DNA of 64,000 nt from Chloroflexota bacterium. Lineage in GTDB: Bacteria > Chloroflexota > Ktedonobacteria > Ktedonobacterales > JADMIN01. The DNA is taken from NCBI GenBank assembly GCA_021323855.1, contig JAJPKE010000016.1:1-64000 (forward strand), in the 5' to 3' direction. The position numbers and the translations under genes were made by a program. Numbering within the stretch: position 1 is the stretch's first letter; the number at the start of each line of letters is the position of its first letter. The notes beneath the pieces are model-generated. The model was not told where the DNA came from and did not search any database. It saw nothing but the letters and a program-made list of their open reading frames with translations. Positions 14,990 to 23,439 of the stretch are shown here, piece after piece.

Positions 14990-16576
14990 CTATCTGCCTC
15001 CCTTCGGGCGATTGGTGTTGCGATTACGCGCGCCAGATGATCCCTTGCCGCTGCCATTCCCACCGGACTTACGCGCGCCATTACCATTATTGCCATTGCC
15101 ATTGTTACCGTTACCTTTTGCGGCGCTAGCAGGGCGAACGACGGTGGCGCTGGTGCTATGCGCCCCGGAACTACCATTATTGCCGTTATTGCCGTTGCCA
15201 TTGTTATTGCTGGCAGTGCGGGCAATCGCGACCTCCGGCAACGGCTCGTCCTTCGCGCTGGCTGGCGTCGTCGCGTCGCGCTGAATCGCCTGTTCGGGTA
15301 GTTCGGCTTTGGCGGGTTTGGTGGATGAGGCTGGCGGTTTCACCAGCACCGGCCCAGCTTTGGCGGCGGAACGCGGGCGGCGGCTCGCGGCGTTGGCACT
15401 CTCCGGCTTCTTCGCACCCTCTTCGTTGGTTACGCCAGCCGGACTTGCCGTTTTTGCCGCCGCTTCATTTTTGGCGAGCGTGCTATCCACCACCTTGCCC
15501 TCGCGTCTGGCTTTGGCCGTTTCCTCGGCCTGCGCAGTGGCGGCGGCGGACATTTCACGCATCTGCTGGAAGAAGCCGCGAATTCCGCGCGGCTGTTCCC
15601 CTCCTGCTGCGGTTGAGGCCGAAACGAGGCTACGCGCACCCGCGCCAGCAACGTGGCTATTGGCGCGCGCACCGCCGGTCTGTGTCACCATGCTGGTTGG
15701 CGGTTCTTTCGGCTCCGGCACAAGATGCTCGAATCCAGGGATACCGACGAAGAGCGATCCCCAACCCGTCAGGAAGTATTGCTGTGTCGAGGCGAAGATT
15801 GCGCCGACCGTCCAGTAGAGCGCCAGGCCAGCGGGGAAGGTCCAACCGAAGAAGAGCGTAATCAGCGGCATGATATACATTGTTGTCTGCGTCGCCTGGC
15901 TGGTGGCGTCGCGCGGCGCGCCAGGCGCCGGCTTCTTGCGCACCGGCATCGCCATACGCAACTGGATGAAGGTGAAGAGCGCCGCCAGCACCGGCAAGAC
16001 ATGCCAGGGGTCGGGCGTCGCCAGATTTGTCCAGAAGAATTGGAGGTTCGGCAGATGCGTCAGATGCGGCAGGAATGGATAGATATCGTTGTTGATATTT
16101 TGGAGATGGACAGCATCTATATGAGCAGGCGTCCAGTGCTGGCCTGCTGGCGGCGTCGGCGCGCGGAGGATGCCCCAGAACGCATAATAGAGCGCATAGA
16201 GGAACGGCAACTGGATCAGCAGTGGCAAACAACCGGAGACCGGGCTGTAGCCGTGCTCTTTATAGAGCGCCTGCTGCGCCTGCATCAGACCTTGCGGGTC
16301 GCCACGATACTGCACTTTGAGGGCGTTGAGTTGCGGCGCCAGTTCTTGCATGACACGGCTGGATTTGAGCTGTTTGCGGGTGAGCGGGATGAGTGCGCAG
16401 CGGATGAGAAGGGTCAGAACGATGATAGCAAGCGCAAACGCTCCATAAATGCCGGTGGCGTTGATGACGTGATACAACAACATCAAGATGTTGTAGATCG
16501 GTTCGTAGAAGATGGTATGAAAAACAGTCCCGATTGGGCTTAACAATTGGCCCAATCCACTCAGTATATTGCCCAC
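14990..16576 (-). CDS. yidC: membrane protein insertase YidC/Oxa1
   Basis: 528 residues. The Oxa1-type core lies in residues 1-285: an N-terminal hydrophobic span, LAIIVLTLLIRCALIPLTRK with the functional Arg in the hydrophilic groove, the coiled hairpin (ELAPQLNALKVQYRGDPQGL), SGCLPLLIQLPFLYALY, and later TM spans ending in FPAGLALYWTVGAIFASTQQY. There is no large periplasmic domain, as in Gram-positive-type YidC. The remaining 240 residues form an unusual basic, low-complexity tail with Asn-Gly repeats (NNGNGNNGNNG and similar) ending in RNRNTNRPKGGR, suited to ribosome or rRNA contact. GTG 16576 has GGAGG 9 bases upstream. Confidence 0.94.
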   Translation of the reverse strand: MGNILSGLGQLLSPIGTVFHTIFYEPIYNILMLLYHVINATGIYGAFALAIIVLTLLIRCALIPLTRKQLKSSRVMQELAPQLNALKVQYRGDPQGLMQAQQALYKEHGYSPVSGCLPLLIQLPFLYALYYAFWGILRAPTPPAGQHWTPAHIDAVHLQNINNDIYPFLPHLTHLPNLQFFWTNLATPDPWHVLPVLAALFTFIQLRMAMPVRKKPAPGAPRDATSQATQTTMYIMPLITLFFGWTFPAGLALYWTVGAIFASTQQYFLTGWGSLFVGIPGFEHLVPEPKEPPTSMVTQTGGARANSHVAGAGARSLVSASTAAGGEQPRGIRGFFQQMREMSAAATAQAEETAKARREGKVVDSTLAKNEAAAKTASPAGVTNEEGAKKPESANAASRRPRSAAKAGPVLVKPPASSTKPAKAELPEQAIQRDATTPASAKDEPLPEVAIARTASNNNGNGNNGNNGSSGAHSTSATVVRPASAAKGNGNNGNGNNGNGARKSGGNGSGKGSSGARNRNTNRPKGGR

Positions 16577-16844
16577 GATCTATGTCCTCCCCCGCGACGA
16601 TTGCTGAGAGGGCATTCCTCTATCCTCAGCCGCGACGCTCCAGGTCTTTCTCACTTGTCGAACTCGTGAATCATGGCGATGGTTCACGCTGTGTACTCTA
16701 TCCACTCTATTGTACGCGATATACGTGGGTCTTGGGCGCAAAACATGCCATTATCCTTATTCATCCTTTTCCTCACACTGGTTCCTCCATGCCTGTGCCG
16801 GAAGAGGAACGATTGATTGAGTTGTGGATGATGGCGGTCTGTCG

Positions 16845-17084
16845 CTATTTGGCTGTTTTGCTCTGCGGAAGCTCCGGAACCGGATCGTAGAGGTTGCCGG
16901 TATAGAACGGCTGGCAACGTGCGATACGTTTGGCTGTCATCCAGCCGCCACGCAACAGCCCAAAACGCTCGATGGCAGTGTAGCCATACTGCGAGCAGGA
17001 CGGCGTGAAACGGCAACTTGGTGGCAGAATGACCGAAAATGTCCGTTGATACAGACGGATGAGACCCATGCCAAGATACTTCAT
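16845..17084 (-). CDS. yidD: membrane protein insertion efficiency factor YidD
   Basis: About 79 residues carrying the YidD signature: [35 protein letters not shown], with the CRFxPSCSxYxxxAI core, and [17 protein letters not shown]. The protein is a small amphipathic membrane-bound factor that helps YidC-dependent insertion. ATG 17084 (MKYLGMG) is the usual family start; the ribosome binding site is weak. A longer frame from ATG 17192 would overlap rnpA by 32 bases and includes a palindrome at 17130-17149, so it is less likely. The position between rnpA and yidC is classic. Confidence 0.9.
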   Translation of the reverse strand: MKYLGMGLIRLYQRTFSVILPPSCRFTPSCSQYGYTAIERFGLLRGGWMTAKRIARCQPFYTGNLYDPVPELPQSKTAK

Positions 17085-17129
17085 GATAAATGCCCCGCGA
17101 ATTTTGTGCCACCCCAGCGCCCCGCTAGC

Positions 17130-17149
17130 GGCAGACAGGAATGTCTGCC
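17130..17149. repeat. palindrome between rnpA and yidD
   Basis: GGCAGACA and TGTCTGCC are perfect 8-base arms around GGAA. The element lies 11 bases from the rnpA stop and inside the leader of yidD, so it may be a transcript stem-loop or a solo copy of an interspersed repeat. Confidence 0.6.
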
Positions 17150-17160
17150 TCACCAGATGC

Positions 17161-17679
17161 CTATGAGGCTGGATGAGCCGAGAGATGGGCACGAATGAGG
17201 AGGTGATCCACCTCCTGCGCCAGCGCCTGATATGTTGCGCTGGCAGCCGATGGTCGCGCCGTCAGCACGACATCCCAGCCGGGAGCCAGCCCGGCCAGCC
17301 GCCGCCGCACCGCCTCGCGCAGCCGCCGCTTGACGAGATTGCGTGTCACGGCGTTGCCAACGCGCTTGCTGACCGAGAAGCCGATGCGCGCCGGACCAAC
17401 GGAACGAACAGAACCATCCGTCACGTTCGCCGCGCCTTTAGCGGCACCCGATCCGGCAGATTGCCGCGCATAGCTCAGCGAGAGATATGTTCCGCTGAGG
17501 TGGCGTCCGCGCCGCCGCACACGCTGAAAGTCTTGCGATGAGCGGAGGCGCTGTTCGCGACGGAATCGCTCATCGCCTTTCGGTCGCTCGACGCGACCGA
17601 TACCATCAACGCTCTCATTGAGATCATTGCGATCATCGCCAGATATACGTTCAGCGCGCTGGTCCTGTTTCACACTCAT
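17161..17679 (-). CDS. rnpA: ribonuclease P protein component
   Basis: 172 residues. The RnpA core begins at about residue 42 ([21 protein letters not shown]) and includes the RNR-like motif region [20 protein letters not shown] and AVRRRL, which contact the RNA subunit and the tRNA precursor; a hydrophobic C-terminal part ([16 protein letters not shown]) completes it. Typical proteins are about 110-125 residues, so the polar N-terminal extension of about 40 residues and an Ala/Gly-rich loop ([16 protein letters not shown]) are extra. The start is ATG 17679; the true start may be later. Downstream of rpmH, as in most bacteria. Confidence 0.92.
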   Translation of the reverse strand: MSVKQDQRAERISGDDRNDLNESVDGIGRVERPKGDERFRREQRLRSSQDFQRVRRRGRHLSGTYLSLSYARQSAGSGAAKGAANVTDGSVRSVGPARIGFSVSKRVGNAVTRNLVKRRLREAVRRRLAGLAPGWDVVLTARPSAASATYQALAQEVDHLLIRAHLSAHPAS

Positions 17680-17775
17680 TACCAACTCTTATGATACGCG
17701 AAACGGCGCATGGGCTGCACAGGAAGAGAACCGAAAATAGCAGGAACACTATACAAGCGCCAGCAAAAGGTCGCA

Positions 17776-17872
17776 GGCACGCAGAATGCGTCTCGCGGGT
17801 CGCCTGGAAGACATAGTATCAACTACGATCATTCATTCCAGGCCGATCAACCAGCACGAGACGCATTGCATG
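17776..17872 (-). other. long nested hairpin in the rpmH-rnpA intergenic region
   Basis: An outer stem of 11 perfect pairs (AATGCGTCTCG 17785-17795 with CGAGACGCATT 17857-17867) encloses an inner stem of 8 pairs (GCCTGGAA 17802-17809 with TTCCAGGC 17836-17843). Pairing can extend on both sides with small bulges. It lies in the transcribed spacer of the rpmH-rnpA unit, where no gene is visible on either strand, so it may be a structured RNA element, a processing signal or a miniature mobile element. Confidence 0.6.
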
Positions 17873-17920
17873 CGGTGCAGATATGGTCCCATTGTTTCGC
17901 GGCCAGCAGTTATCTAACCG

Positions 17921-18058
17921 CTAGACGACGGTGAGACGCCAGCGGCCCTTGAGCCGGCGCGCTTTGAGTACCTTACGGCCCGAGCGCGTGGACATACGTT
18001 TCATAAAGCCGTGTTCACGCTTGCGCGGGATGCGTTTCGGCTGCCATGTACGCTTCAT
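17921..18058 (-). CDS. rpmH: 50S ribosomal protein bL34
   Basis: A 45-residue, very basic protein with the family sequence [36 protein letters not shown] and a short C-terminal end. bL34 is a late-assembly protein of the large ribosomal subunit that binds 23S rRNA. A ribosome binding site GGAAAGGGA lies 10 bases upstream, and a near-perfect promoter is found at 18095-18123. It heads the conserved rpmH-rnpA-yidD-yidC-jag cluster on the minus strand; dnaA is not next to it on the other side, unlike in many bacteria. Confidence 0.95.
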   Translation of the reverse strand: MKRTWQPKRIPRKREHGFMKRMSTRSGRKVLKARRLKGRWRLTVV

Positions 18059-18094
18059 CGAACTTCAATCCCTTTCCAGCAGACATTCCAAAAG

Positions 18095-18123
18095 ATTATA
18101 TACGGCTGCGCCTACGCTGTCAA
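18095..18123 (-). promoter_or_regulatory. consensus promoter of rpmH
   Basis: Read on the minus strand: TTGACA (18118-18123), 17-base spacer, TATAAT (18095-18100), an exact sigma-70 consensus about 37 bases upstream of the rpmH start. Confidence 0.85.
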
Positions 18124-18133
18124 CCGGAATGGG

Positions 18134-18172
18134 CCTCACCCCCTGACCCCCTCTCCCATAGGAGAGGAGGGA
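18134..18172. repeat. family-1 palindromic repeat left of the nuclease-helicase gene
   Basis: CCTCACCCCCTGACCCC, then CTCTCC with loop CATA and GGAGAGGAGGGACCATGCG. It has the same orientation as the copy at 25260 and the opposite one to the copy at 21323, so the 18299-21295 gene lies between inverted copies. Confidence 0.8.
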
Positions 18173-18225
18173 CCATGCGGCAAGCCGATCTGCCAGTGGC
18201 AACCAGCTACGATCCCTGTGACGGC

Positions 18226-18255
18226 TTGACCGGGCTGGCTGCGCCGCACTACACT
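18226..18255 (+). promoter_or_regulatory. putative promoter of the nuclease-helicase gene
   Basis: TTGACC (18226-18231), 18-base spacer and TACACT (18250-18255), about 44 bases upstream of the start codon. Confidence 0.5.
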
Positions 18256-18298
18256 TTGCTGAGCAGGCGAGAAGCGCCAAGAAGATGGGAGGGATGGC

Positions 18299-21295
18299 AT
18301 GAGCGCAGAGATCAGCCAGGAGAACGACATGGCGGCGCAGACGGATGCTGTCGGCTGTTTTCTCTGTGGCTATGGCGACCATCCCTGTGACCTTGGCAGC
18401 CTTGAAGGGCGCATCATCCGGGTAAGCGTGGGGAACGCTGGCACGAGGAGCAACGGCGGTAGTGGACGCGCAACGCCGCCACGAGTCGCGCTGCTACTGG
18501 AAGACGGCGAGACGGCGGTGGTCAGCCTGCCGGAACATGCGGCGCCATTCATACGCTCGCTCGCCGCTATTCCCACGGAAACGCTTCAACGGCTACTGCT
18601 ACGCATCCATCACCTGTTGCGCGCTGGTGAGCGAATGACCGAGGAGGATGGCATCCAGCGATTGTGGCGCTCAACGCCGATCAGCGCCGTCGTCCTGGAA
18701 CCCGATCACCTGCTCAACATTACCGACATCAACAACGCCGAATATTGCGTGCGCCAGTATCCTTTGCGGCGGATGGTTCCCAGCCCGCCGACCAGCGCGA
18801 CACTGCGCGGCAACATCATTCATGGCGCGTTCCGCCACATCCTCAGAGGTCAGGCTGATAGGCTCAGTAGTCCTGACAGCCTTCAGCAGCACTTCACGCA
18901 GGCGATGCAGCCGTATCTCGCCGATATTGCGCTCCAGCAGATCGCGCCGGATGTGCTGGAAGCAGAGGCCACGCCGCACCTGGAGGCGCTGGCGAACTGG
19001 TATGCCCACGAACGGAACACCATCTGGGGCGGCGACCTTATCGTGCGCGCGGAGACGTTTCTGCTGGCGCCGGAGATTGGGCTGAAGGGGCGGCTCGACT
19101 TCTTGCTTCAGGATGAACGCGGCGGCGCGCTGCTGGAACTGAAGACCGGCAACGCCCGCACCGACCTGCCCAAACGCGAGCATCGCTGGCAGGTGCAGGG
19201 CTATCAGGCGTTGCTGGCTGCGCGACGCCCGCATGACACTGCGCGCCCCAGGGCAACCATTCTCTATAGTGGACTGCCCGGTCGGGCGGAAGGCTATGGC
19301 ATCCCCTTCATGCTGCGCGACCTGCATCGCGTCCTCGATCTGCGCAATCAACTGGTGCTGGCGCAGACAACAGGCATCGTTCCGCCGCCACCTGGGGAAC
19401 GCAAGTGCGCCCGCTGCATGCTGCGCACGGATTGCCTGCGCGCCTCGCAGGTGTTGGGCTGGGAAGCGCCGCAGAGCGACGAAGTGCCGGAAAGCGTCGC
19501 GCCCGCCGATGCAAAATGGTTTGCCCACATGTACGATCTCCTGCGTATGGAATCGCTGGCCGCCGATGCAGCGGTGAGCGCGCTCTGGCGTGAGACGGTG
19601 CAGCAGCGCGCGGAGTCCGGCCAGGCGCTGGCCGGTCTGGAACTGATTGGCGAACCGGAGCCAACAGCGAGCGGCGAATGGGAATACCATTTCCGCTGCC
19701 GCAATCACTCGGAACTGCGTGAAGGTGACGAGGTGCTGCTCAGCGAGGGTGATCCGATTTCCCGCGCCGTCGTCTCTGGCACGATTCTGCGGCTTGGCGA
19801 CCAGGGTGTCACCGTCTGGGCGCGCGAATACCTACGCCACCCGACGCTCCTCGATAGCTATTCCAGCGATATCGTTCACGACCGCACTGTGCGCAATCTC
19901 TGGCGCTGGCTGAACGCTGCACCGACCTGGCGGGCACGGGTGGGTGGCGCGCGTCGCCCGGCCTTTGCGCCACGGCAACCCCTGGATGATCTGCCTGCGC
20001 AGTTCAATCCGGAGCAGCGTGAGGCCGTTGAGCGGGCGCTGGCCGCTGAAGACTTTCTTTTGGTGCAGGGTCCGCCCGGCACCGGCAAAACGCGCGTGGT
20101 AGCCGAAATTGCCAGACATGCCATCGCGCGCGGCGAACGGGTGCTGGTCGCAGCCTTCACTAACCAGGCGGTTGATAACGTGTTGCTGCGGCTAATGGAG
20201 GATGGTGTACACGATTTCGTGCGTCTGGGGCACGAGCTAAATATGCACCCGGCGCTCCACGGCAACCGGCTGGCGGAGCGGGCGCGTGCGTTATCCAGCG
20301 ATGATGAGGCGCAGAATGAAGCACCGACACCGGCGCAGTTGCGCGAGGCGTTGCAGTGCGCGCCGCTGGTCGCCAGCACCACAGCTACCTGGTCCGCCGA
20401 ATGCTATGACGCTGCCGGCGAGATACTGCGCTTTGATCTGGCGATTGTGGACGAGGCGAGCCAGTTGACCGCACCCGCGCTGCTGGGCGCGCTGCGTTTC
20501 GCGCCGCGCTTCATTCTGGTTGGCGATGAACGTCAGTTGCCGCCGCTGGTGGTCAGCGAAGAGGCGGCGGCGCTGGGCCTCAAACGCTCGCTTTTCAGCG
20601 AACTGCTGGATCAGTGGGGTGCGGTGGCCAGTGTGGCGCTGCGGCGGCAATATCGCATGCACCCGTTGATTTGTGGTTTCCCCAGCGCCGCCTTCTATGG
20701 CGGCGACCTGCTGACGGAGGGTGAGGCACGGACGGCGACGCTGCCCATCGCGCCTGGCGCGGACGATGCGCTGGCGCTGCCGCTCGCGCCGGAGAAGCCG
20801 CTGACCTTCGTAGATGTGCGCGCGCCTGCGGAGCCAGCCGGCAAGGTCAGCGCCGCCCAGGCATCCATTGCGTGTAAGCTGGCGTTGGCGTTGCGGCGCG
20901 CGGGGATACCAGCGCAGGAGATCGGCGTCATCGCACCCTATCGCGCGCAGGTGGCGGCGATACGGCAGCGGCTCGCCGCCAAGAACGAGACGAGTATTGC
21001 GGTGGATACGGTAGACCGCTTCCAGGGAGCGGAGCGGCAGGTGATCCTCTTCTCATTCGGCGGACGGGTGGAGCAGCAGTCTCTCAGGCGAGGGATGGAT
21101 TTCCTGGCGGACCCGAATCGCTTGAATGTGGCATTGACCCGCGCGCAACGCAAGCTGATTCTGCTTGGTGATCGTGCATGGCTGGAACAGACGCCGCTGT
21201 TGGCACAGCTCATCGCGTACTGCGCATCGCTCTACGATGGGCGTGGCGGCATCATCACTGCGCAGGTGCGCGCCGAAGATATGGAGGCGCGATAG
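18299..21295 (+). CDS. Dna2-like fusion of Cas4/RecB-type nuclease and superfamily 1 helicase
   Basis: 998 residues. After a 130-residue lead, residues about 140-390 form a PD-(D/E)xK nuclease of the Cas4/Dna2 type: AEYCVRQYPLRR (first cluster Cys), RGNIIHGAFRH, LKGRLDFLL and ALLELKTGNA (catalytic D-ELK), HRWQVQGYQALL, and KCARCMLRTDC (remaining Cys of an iron-sulfur cluster). Residues about 565-990 form an SF1 helicase: QGPPGTGKTRVVAEI (Walker A), AIVDEASQLTAPAL (II), GDERQLPPL (III), RRQYRMHPLI (IV), DTVDRFQGAE (V) and NVALTRAQRKLILLGD (VI). Eukaryotic Dna2 has this order and acts in end resection and flap removal. GGGAGGG lies 5 bases before ATG. Two palindromic repeats bracket it. Confidence 0.9.
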   Translation: MSAEISQENDMAAQTDAVGCFLCGYGDHPCDLGSLEGRIIRVSVGNAGTRSNGGSGRATPPRVALLLEDGETAVVSLPEHAAPFIRSLAAIPTETLQRLLLRIHHLLRAGERMTEEDGIQRLWRSTPISAVVLEPDHLLNITDINNAEYCVRQYPLRRMVPSPPTSATLRGNIIHGAFRHILRGQADRLSSPDSLQQHFTQAMQPYLADIALQQIAPDVLEAEATPHLEALANWYAHERNTIWGGDLIVRAETFLLAPEIGLKGRLDFLLQDERGGALLELKTGNARTDLPKREHRWQVQGYQALLAARRPHDTARPRATILYSGLPGRAEGYGIPFMLRDLHRVLDLRNQLVLAQTTGIVPPPPGERKCARCMLRTDCLRASQVLGWEAPQSDEVPESVAPADAKWFAHMYDLLRMESLAADAAVSALWRETVQQRAESGQALAGLELIGEPEPTASGEWEYHFRCRNHSELREGDEVLLSEGDPISRAVVSGTILRLGDQGVTVWAREYLRHPTLLDSYSSDIVHDRTVRNLWRWLNAAPTWRARVGGARRPAFAPRQPLDDLPAQFNPEQREAVERALAAEDFLLVQGPPGTGKTRVVAEIARHAIARGERVLVAAFTNQAVDNVLLRLMEDGVHDFVRLGHELNMHPALHGNRLAERARALSSDDEAQNEAPTPAQLREALQCAPLVASTTATWSAECYDAAGEILRFDLAIVDEASQLTAPALLGALRFAPRFILVGDERQLPPLVVSEEAAALGLKRSLFSELLDQWGAVASVALRRQYRMHPLICGFPSAAFYGGDLLTEGEARTATLPIAPGADDALALPLAPEKPLTFVDVRAPAEPAGKVSAAQASIACKLALALRRAGIPAQEIGVIAPYRAQVAAIRQRLAAKNETSIAVDTVDRFQGAERQVILFSFGGRVEQQSLRRGMDFLADPNRLNVALTRAQRKLILLGDRAWLEQTPLLAQLIAYCASLYDGRGGIITAQVRAEDMEAR

Positions 21296-21322
21296 AGCAG
21301 CGCGAGCAGGCGGGTAAACTCG

Positions 21323-21369
21323 CATGGTTCCCCCTCTCCTACGAGGAGAGGGGCCAGGGGGTGAGGTCT
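21323..21369. repeat. family-1 palindromic repeat right of the nuclease-helicase gene
   Basis: CGCATGGTTCCCCCTCTCC, a short loop, GGAGAGGGGCCAGGGGGTGAGG. It is the reverse complement of the copies at 18134 and 25260, and the flanking CATGCG-type tail is conserved between them. Confidence 0.85.
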
Positions 21370-21375
21370 AACCAA

Positions 21376-21759
21376 TCAGGCGATCATTCCGTCTACGATA
21401 TGCTGCACTTCGGCGGCCATAATCAGCGATTGGATACGTTTGCGCGTGGTCTCGACGGAGCGCGGACTGGCGAGCAGCATATGCGAGAGTAGTTTGAGCG
21501 CTTCATCGAGGATACCGCTCGAAAGCAGAAAGGCTTCATAAGAGGTCTTATCCAGGCCGAGCGTCGAACAGATCGGCACGACGAAGACGGGCGCCGGCTG
21601 TGTGCCTGCCTCATGCGCCTCGCGCCGCGCTGCAATACGTGGCCGGCTGAGATGACGTGGCGATGGATGCGCGACGACCCAGAAACGACCTGTACGCCCA
21701 TTTTTCCTTGTTCTGACACGCCTGAAGACGAGCGTGTATTCCGTAATACCGTATCCCAC
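21376..21759 (-). CDS. small hypothetical protein
   Basis: About 127 residues from GTG 21759; a longer frame extends to 21840 but its N-terminus is not convincing. The C-terminal half looks like real coding sequence (VFVVPICSTLGLDKTSYEAF, then LDEALKLLSHMLLASPRS and MAAEVQHIVDGMIA), with high-GC third positions and alternating helices. No family was recognised. An overlapping frame on the same strand exists, so the choice of frame is not beyond doubt. The gene converges with the Dna2-like gene across a palindromic repeat. Confidence 0.45.
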   Translation of the reverse strand: MGYGITEYTLVFRRVRTRKNGRTGRFWVVAHPSPRHLSRPRIAARREAHEAGTQPAPVFVVPICSTLGLDKTSYEAFLLSSGILDEALKLLSHMLLASPRSVETTRKRIQSLIMAAEVQHIVDGMIA

Positions 21760-22317
21760 CAGCAAACCCCACCTCTCCAATCCGGCAGGCCGCGCGCTAA
21801 GGAGGGTTTCTGAGCGACCACCGTTTCCACTCCCCCACACAGCGAGAGACGAAACGCCATCAGGTCAGTAACGACACGGCAATACGTACTAGCCCATCCA
21901 GCGCGTGCCAATCCTGATCGCTCACAACTGCTCCCAACACACCCCAACTCCTACACATGTCCGCCGAAACGCTGCTACTTGCCGCTGAACCTACCTATCG
22001 TATCCCGTATGCGATGTACGGACTGCACTAGCAAAAGTGATACCATCACCCATTTGCCTCTCTGGTATCTCCCAGGTTTTGGTATTCACCTGCCCCAATT
22101 GCCCCTATTTTCATCATCCACCACAACCGTTCTTTCTGACCTGGCTGAGAATGGTACACTATATGGAGCGTGCGGCAATTTTTCACTCGTGTTTTAGTGA
22201 GGGCGTCAGGCGGCGGATGTGACGATACGACAGGCGGGCGACGGCTCACCAGCACTTTCCAACCCATCCAGGTCAGCCGGACATACGAGGACATCACGGC
22301 AAACCGGCGTTTCGACC
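21760..22317. other. intergenic region before the NA37-type operon
   Basis: About 560 bases with no convincing gene. Composition is lower in GC around 21980-22190. It must carry the promoter of the NA37-type operon; a TATA-like GGTACACTATAT occurs near 22155, but no good -35 was found. No repeat-family member seen. Confidence 0.45.
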
Positions 22318-23439
22318 ATGCTCACAGTGAGTGAAACTTTGACGACGACCAGCCAGACCATTTCTCTTCCTGCGAGGGATAGCGCACCGGTTGGGCGCAT
22401 TCACATCGAACGGCTGATCCTGCACAGCCTCAATAACCGTAGCGGCGAGCTAAAGCTGGTGGATGCGCCGGCGGTGCTGAGCGGCGAGGCCGAAACGTTT
22501 TTCGTCGCACATATCGAGGCAGCAGCGGCGCGCGCAGATTGGCGCGCGCACTTTGCGGAGCCTGCCGGTGAGGTGGCGCTGCTCTGCCGCGATCTGCTCG
22601 GCGCGTCGGCGGAGTTCGTGGCGGCGTCTCAACAGCTTGCCCGCCGTCTCTTCGTGCAGATGCGTCCGCGCACCATCGCGCCCGGCGACTTCGTGGCGCT
22701 GACGTATCTACGCGGCGACAACCCCATGCGCCAGATTGCGCTGCTCAAGCTCGATCCGGATCACCGGCTGATTCGCACCTTCGAGCTGGTGGATGGGCAG
22801 ATGCGTGTCTCGATCAGTTCGGCGGAGAATCTCCTGCCGGAGAGCGCGCGGCTCCAAAAGTGCGCGCTGCTGACCCGCGATGCTCCCGGCGCAGACTTTG
22901 TAGTGACACTGCTGGATACGCAGGCGGGGCCACGCGCCGAAGGTGTGGCGGCGTTCTTCTATCGCGGCTTCCTGGCAACTGAACTCGCGCCCTCGGCGCG
23001 GCGGCGCACTCGCGAGTTTCTGCGTTGCTGTGATCTCTGGCTCGCCGCGCACCAGGACGACTTTACGCCGCCGCATCTGACGACCTTCTATGAGGCGCGC
23101 CGCGCCGCGCTGGATGCCGAACTATTGGATTGCGCTGCCTTTGTCGCCGCCGCGCTGCCGTCGCATCCCGATCTCCGCGCCAGCCTGCATGCGGCACTGC
23201 AATCGCTCTTCCAGGGAGAGGAGAGCGAAGACGGCGCGGCGCAAGAGTTTCCAATTGACCATAGCGTCGCTGACCCCTTCATTCAGCGCGTGACGCTAGA
23301 ACTGGACGGCGGCGCGCGGTTGATCGTTCCTGCCGGTCGTTTTGCGGAACTGGTTCATATCGAGCCGGAACGCACGGCGGAGAACAAGTATCGCCTGGTC
23401 ATCGAGTCGGCAACGTTGAAAGAGGTGAGCGAACGGTGA
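22318..23439 (+). CDS. nucleoid-associated protein, NA37/YejK-like
   Basis: About 373 residues that resemble the 37-kDa nucleoid-associated family (NdpA/YejK): an N-terminal RIHIERLILHSLNNRSGELKL strand pattern, ETFFVAHIEAAAARADW, EFVAASQQLARRLF, a GDFVALTYL segment and MRQIALLKLDP followed by HRLIRTFELVDGQM. The C-terminal part is divergent. Known members bind the nucleoid, but a biochemical role is unclear. ATG 22318 is the start that excludes a Ser/Thr-rich lead; GTG 22219 is possible. The stop overlaps the start of the next gene by 4 bases (GTGA), which implies translational coupling with the membrane-anchored protein that follows. Confidence 0.7.
   Translation: MLTVSETLTTTSQTISLPARDSAPVGRIHIERLILHSLNNRSGELKLVDAPAVLSGEAETFFVAHIEAAAARADWRAHFAEPAGEVALLCRDLLGASAEFVAASQQLARRLFVQMRPRTIAPGDFVALTYLRGDNPMRQIALLKLDPDHRLIRTFELVDGQMRVSISSAENLLPESARLQKCALLTRDAPGADFVVTLLDTQAGPRAEGVAAFFYRGFLATELAPSARRRTREFLRCCDLWLAAHQDDFTPPHLTTFYEARRAALDAELLDCAAFVAAALPSHPDLRASLHAALQSLFQGEESEDGAAQEFPIDHSVADPFIQRVTLELDGGARLIVPAGRFAELVHIEPERTAENKYRLVIESATLKEVSER

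Noticed and set aside
17921-18300. Replication origin next to rpmH
   Set aside because: The rpmH cluster often neighbours dnaA/oriC, but no dnaA gene and no cluster of DnaA boxes (TTATCCACA-like) was seen here.
18671-19708. A 345-codon minus-strand frame opposite the nuclease domain
   Set aside because: Shadow of the Dna2-like gene; no start signal and no motif.
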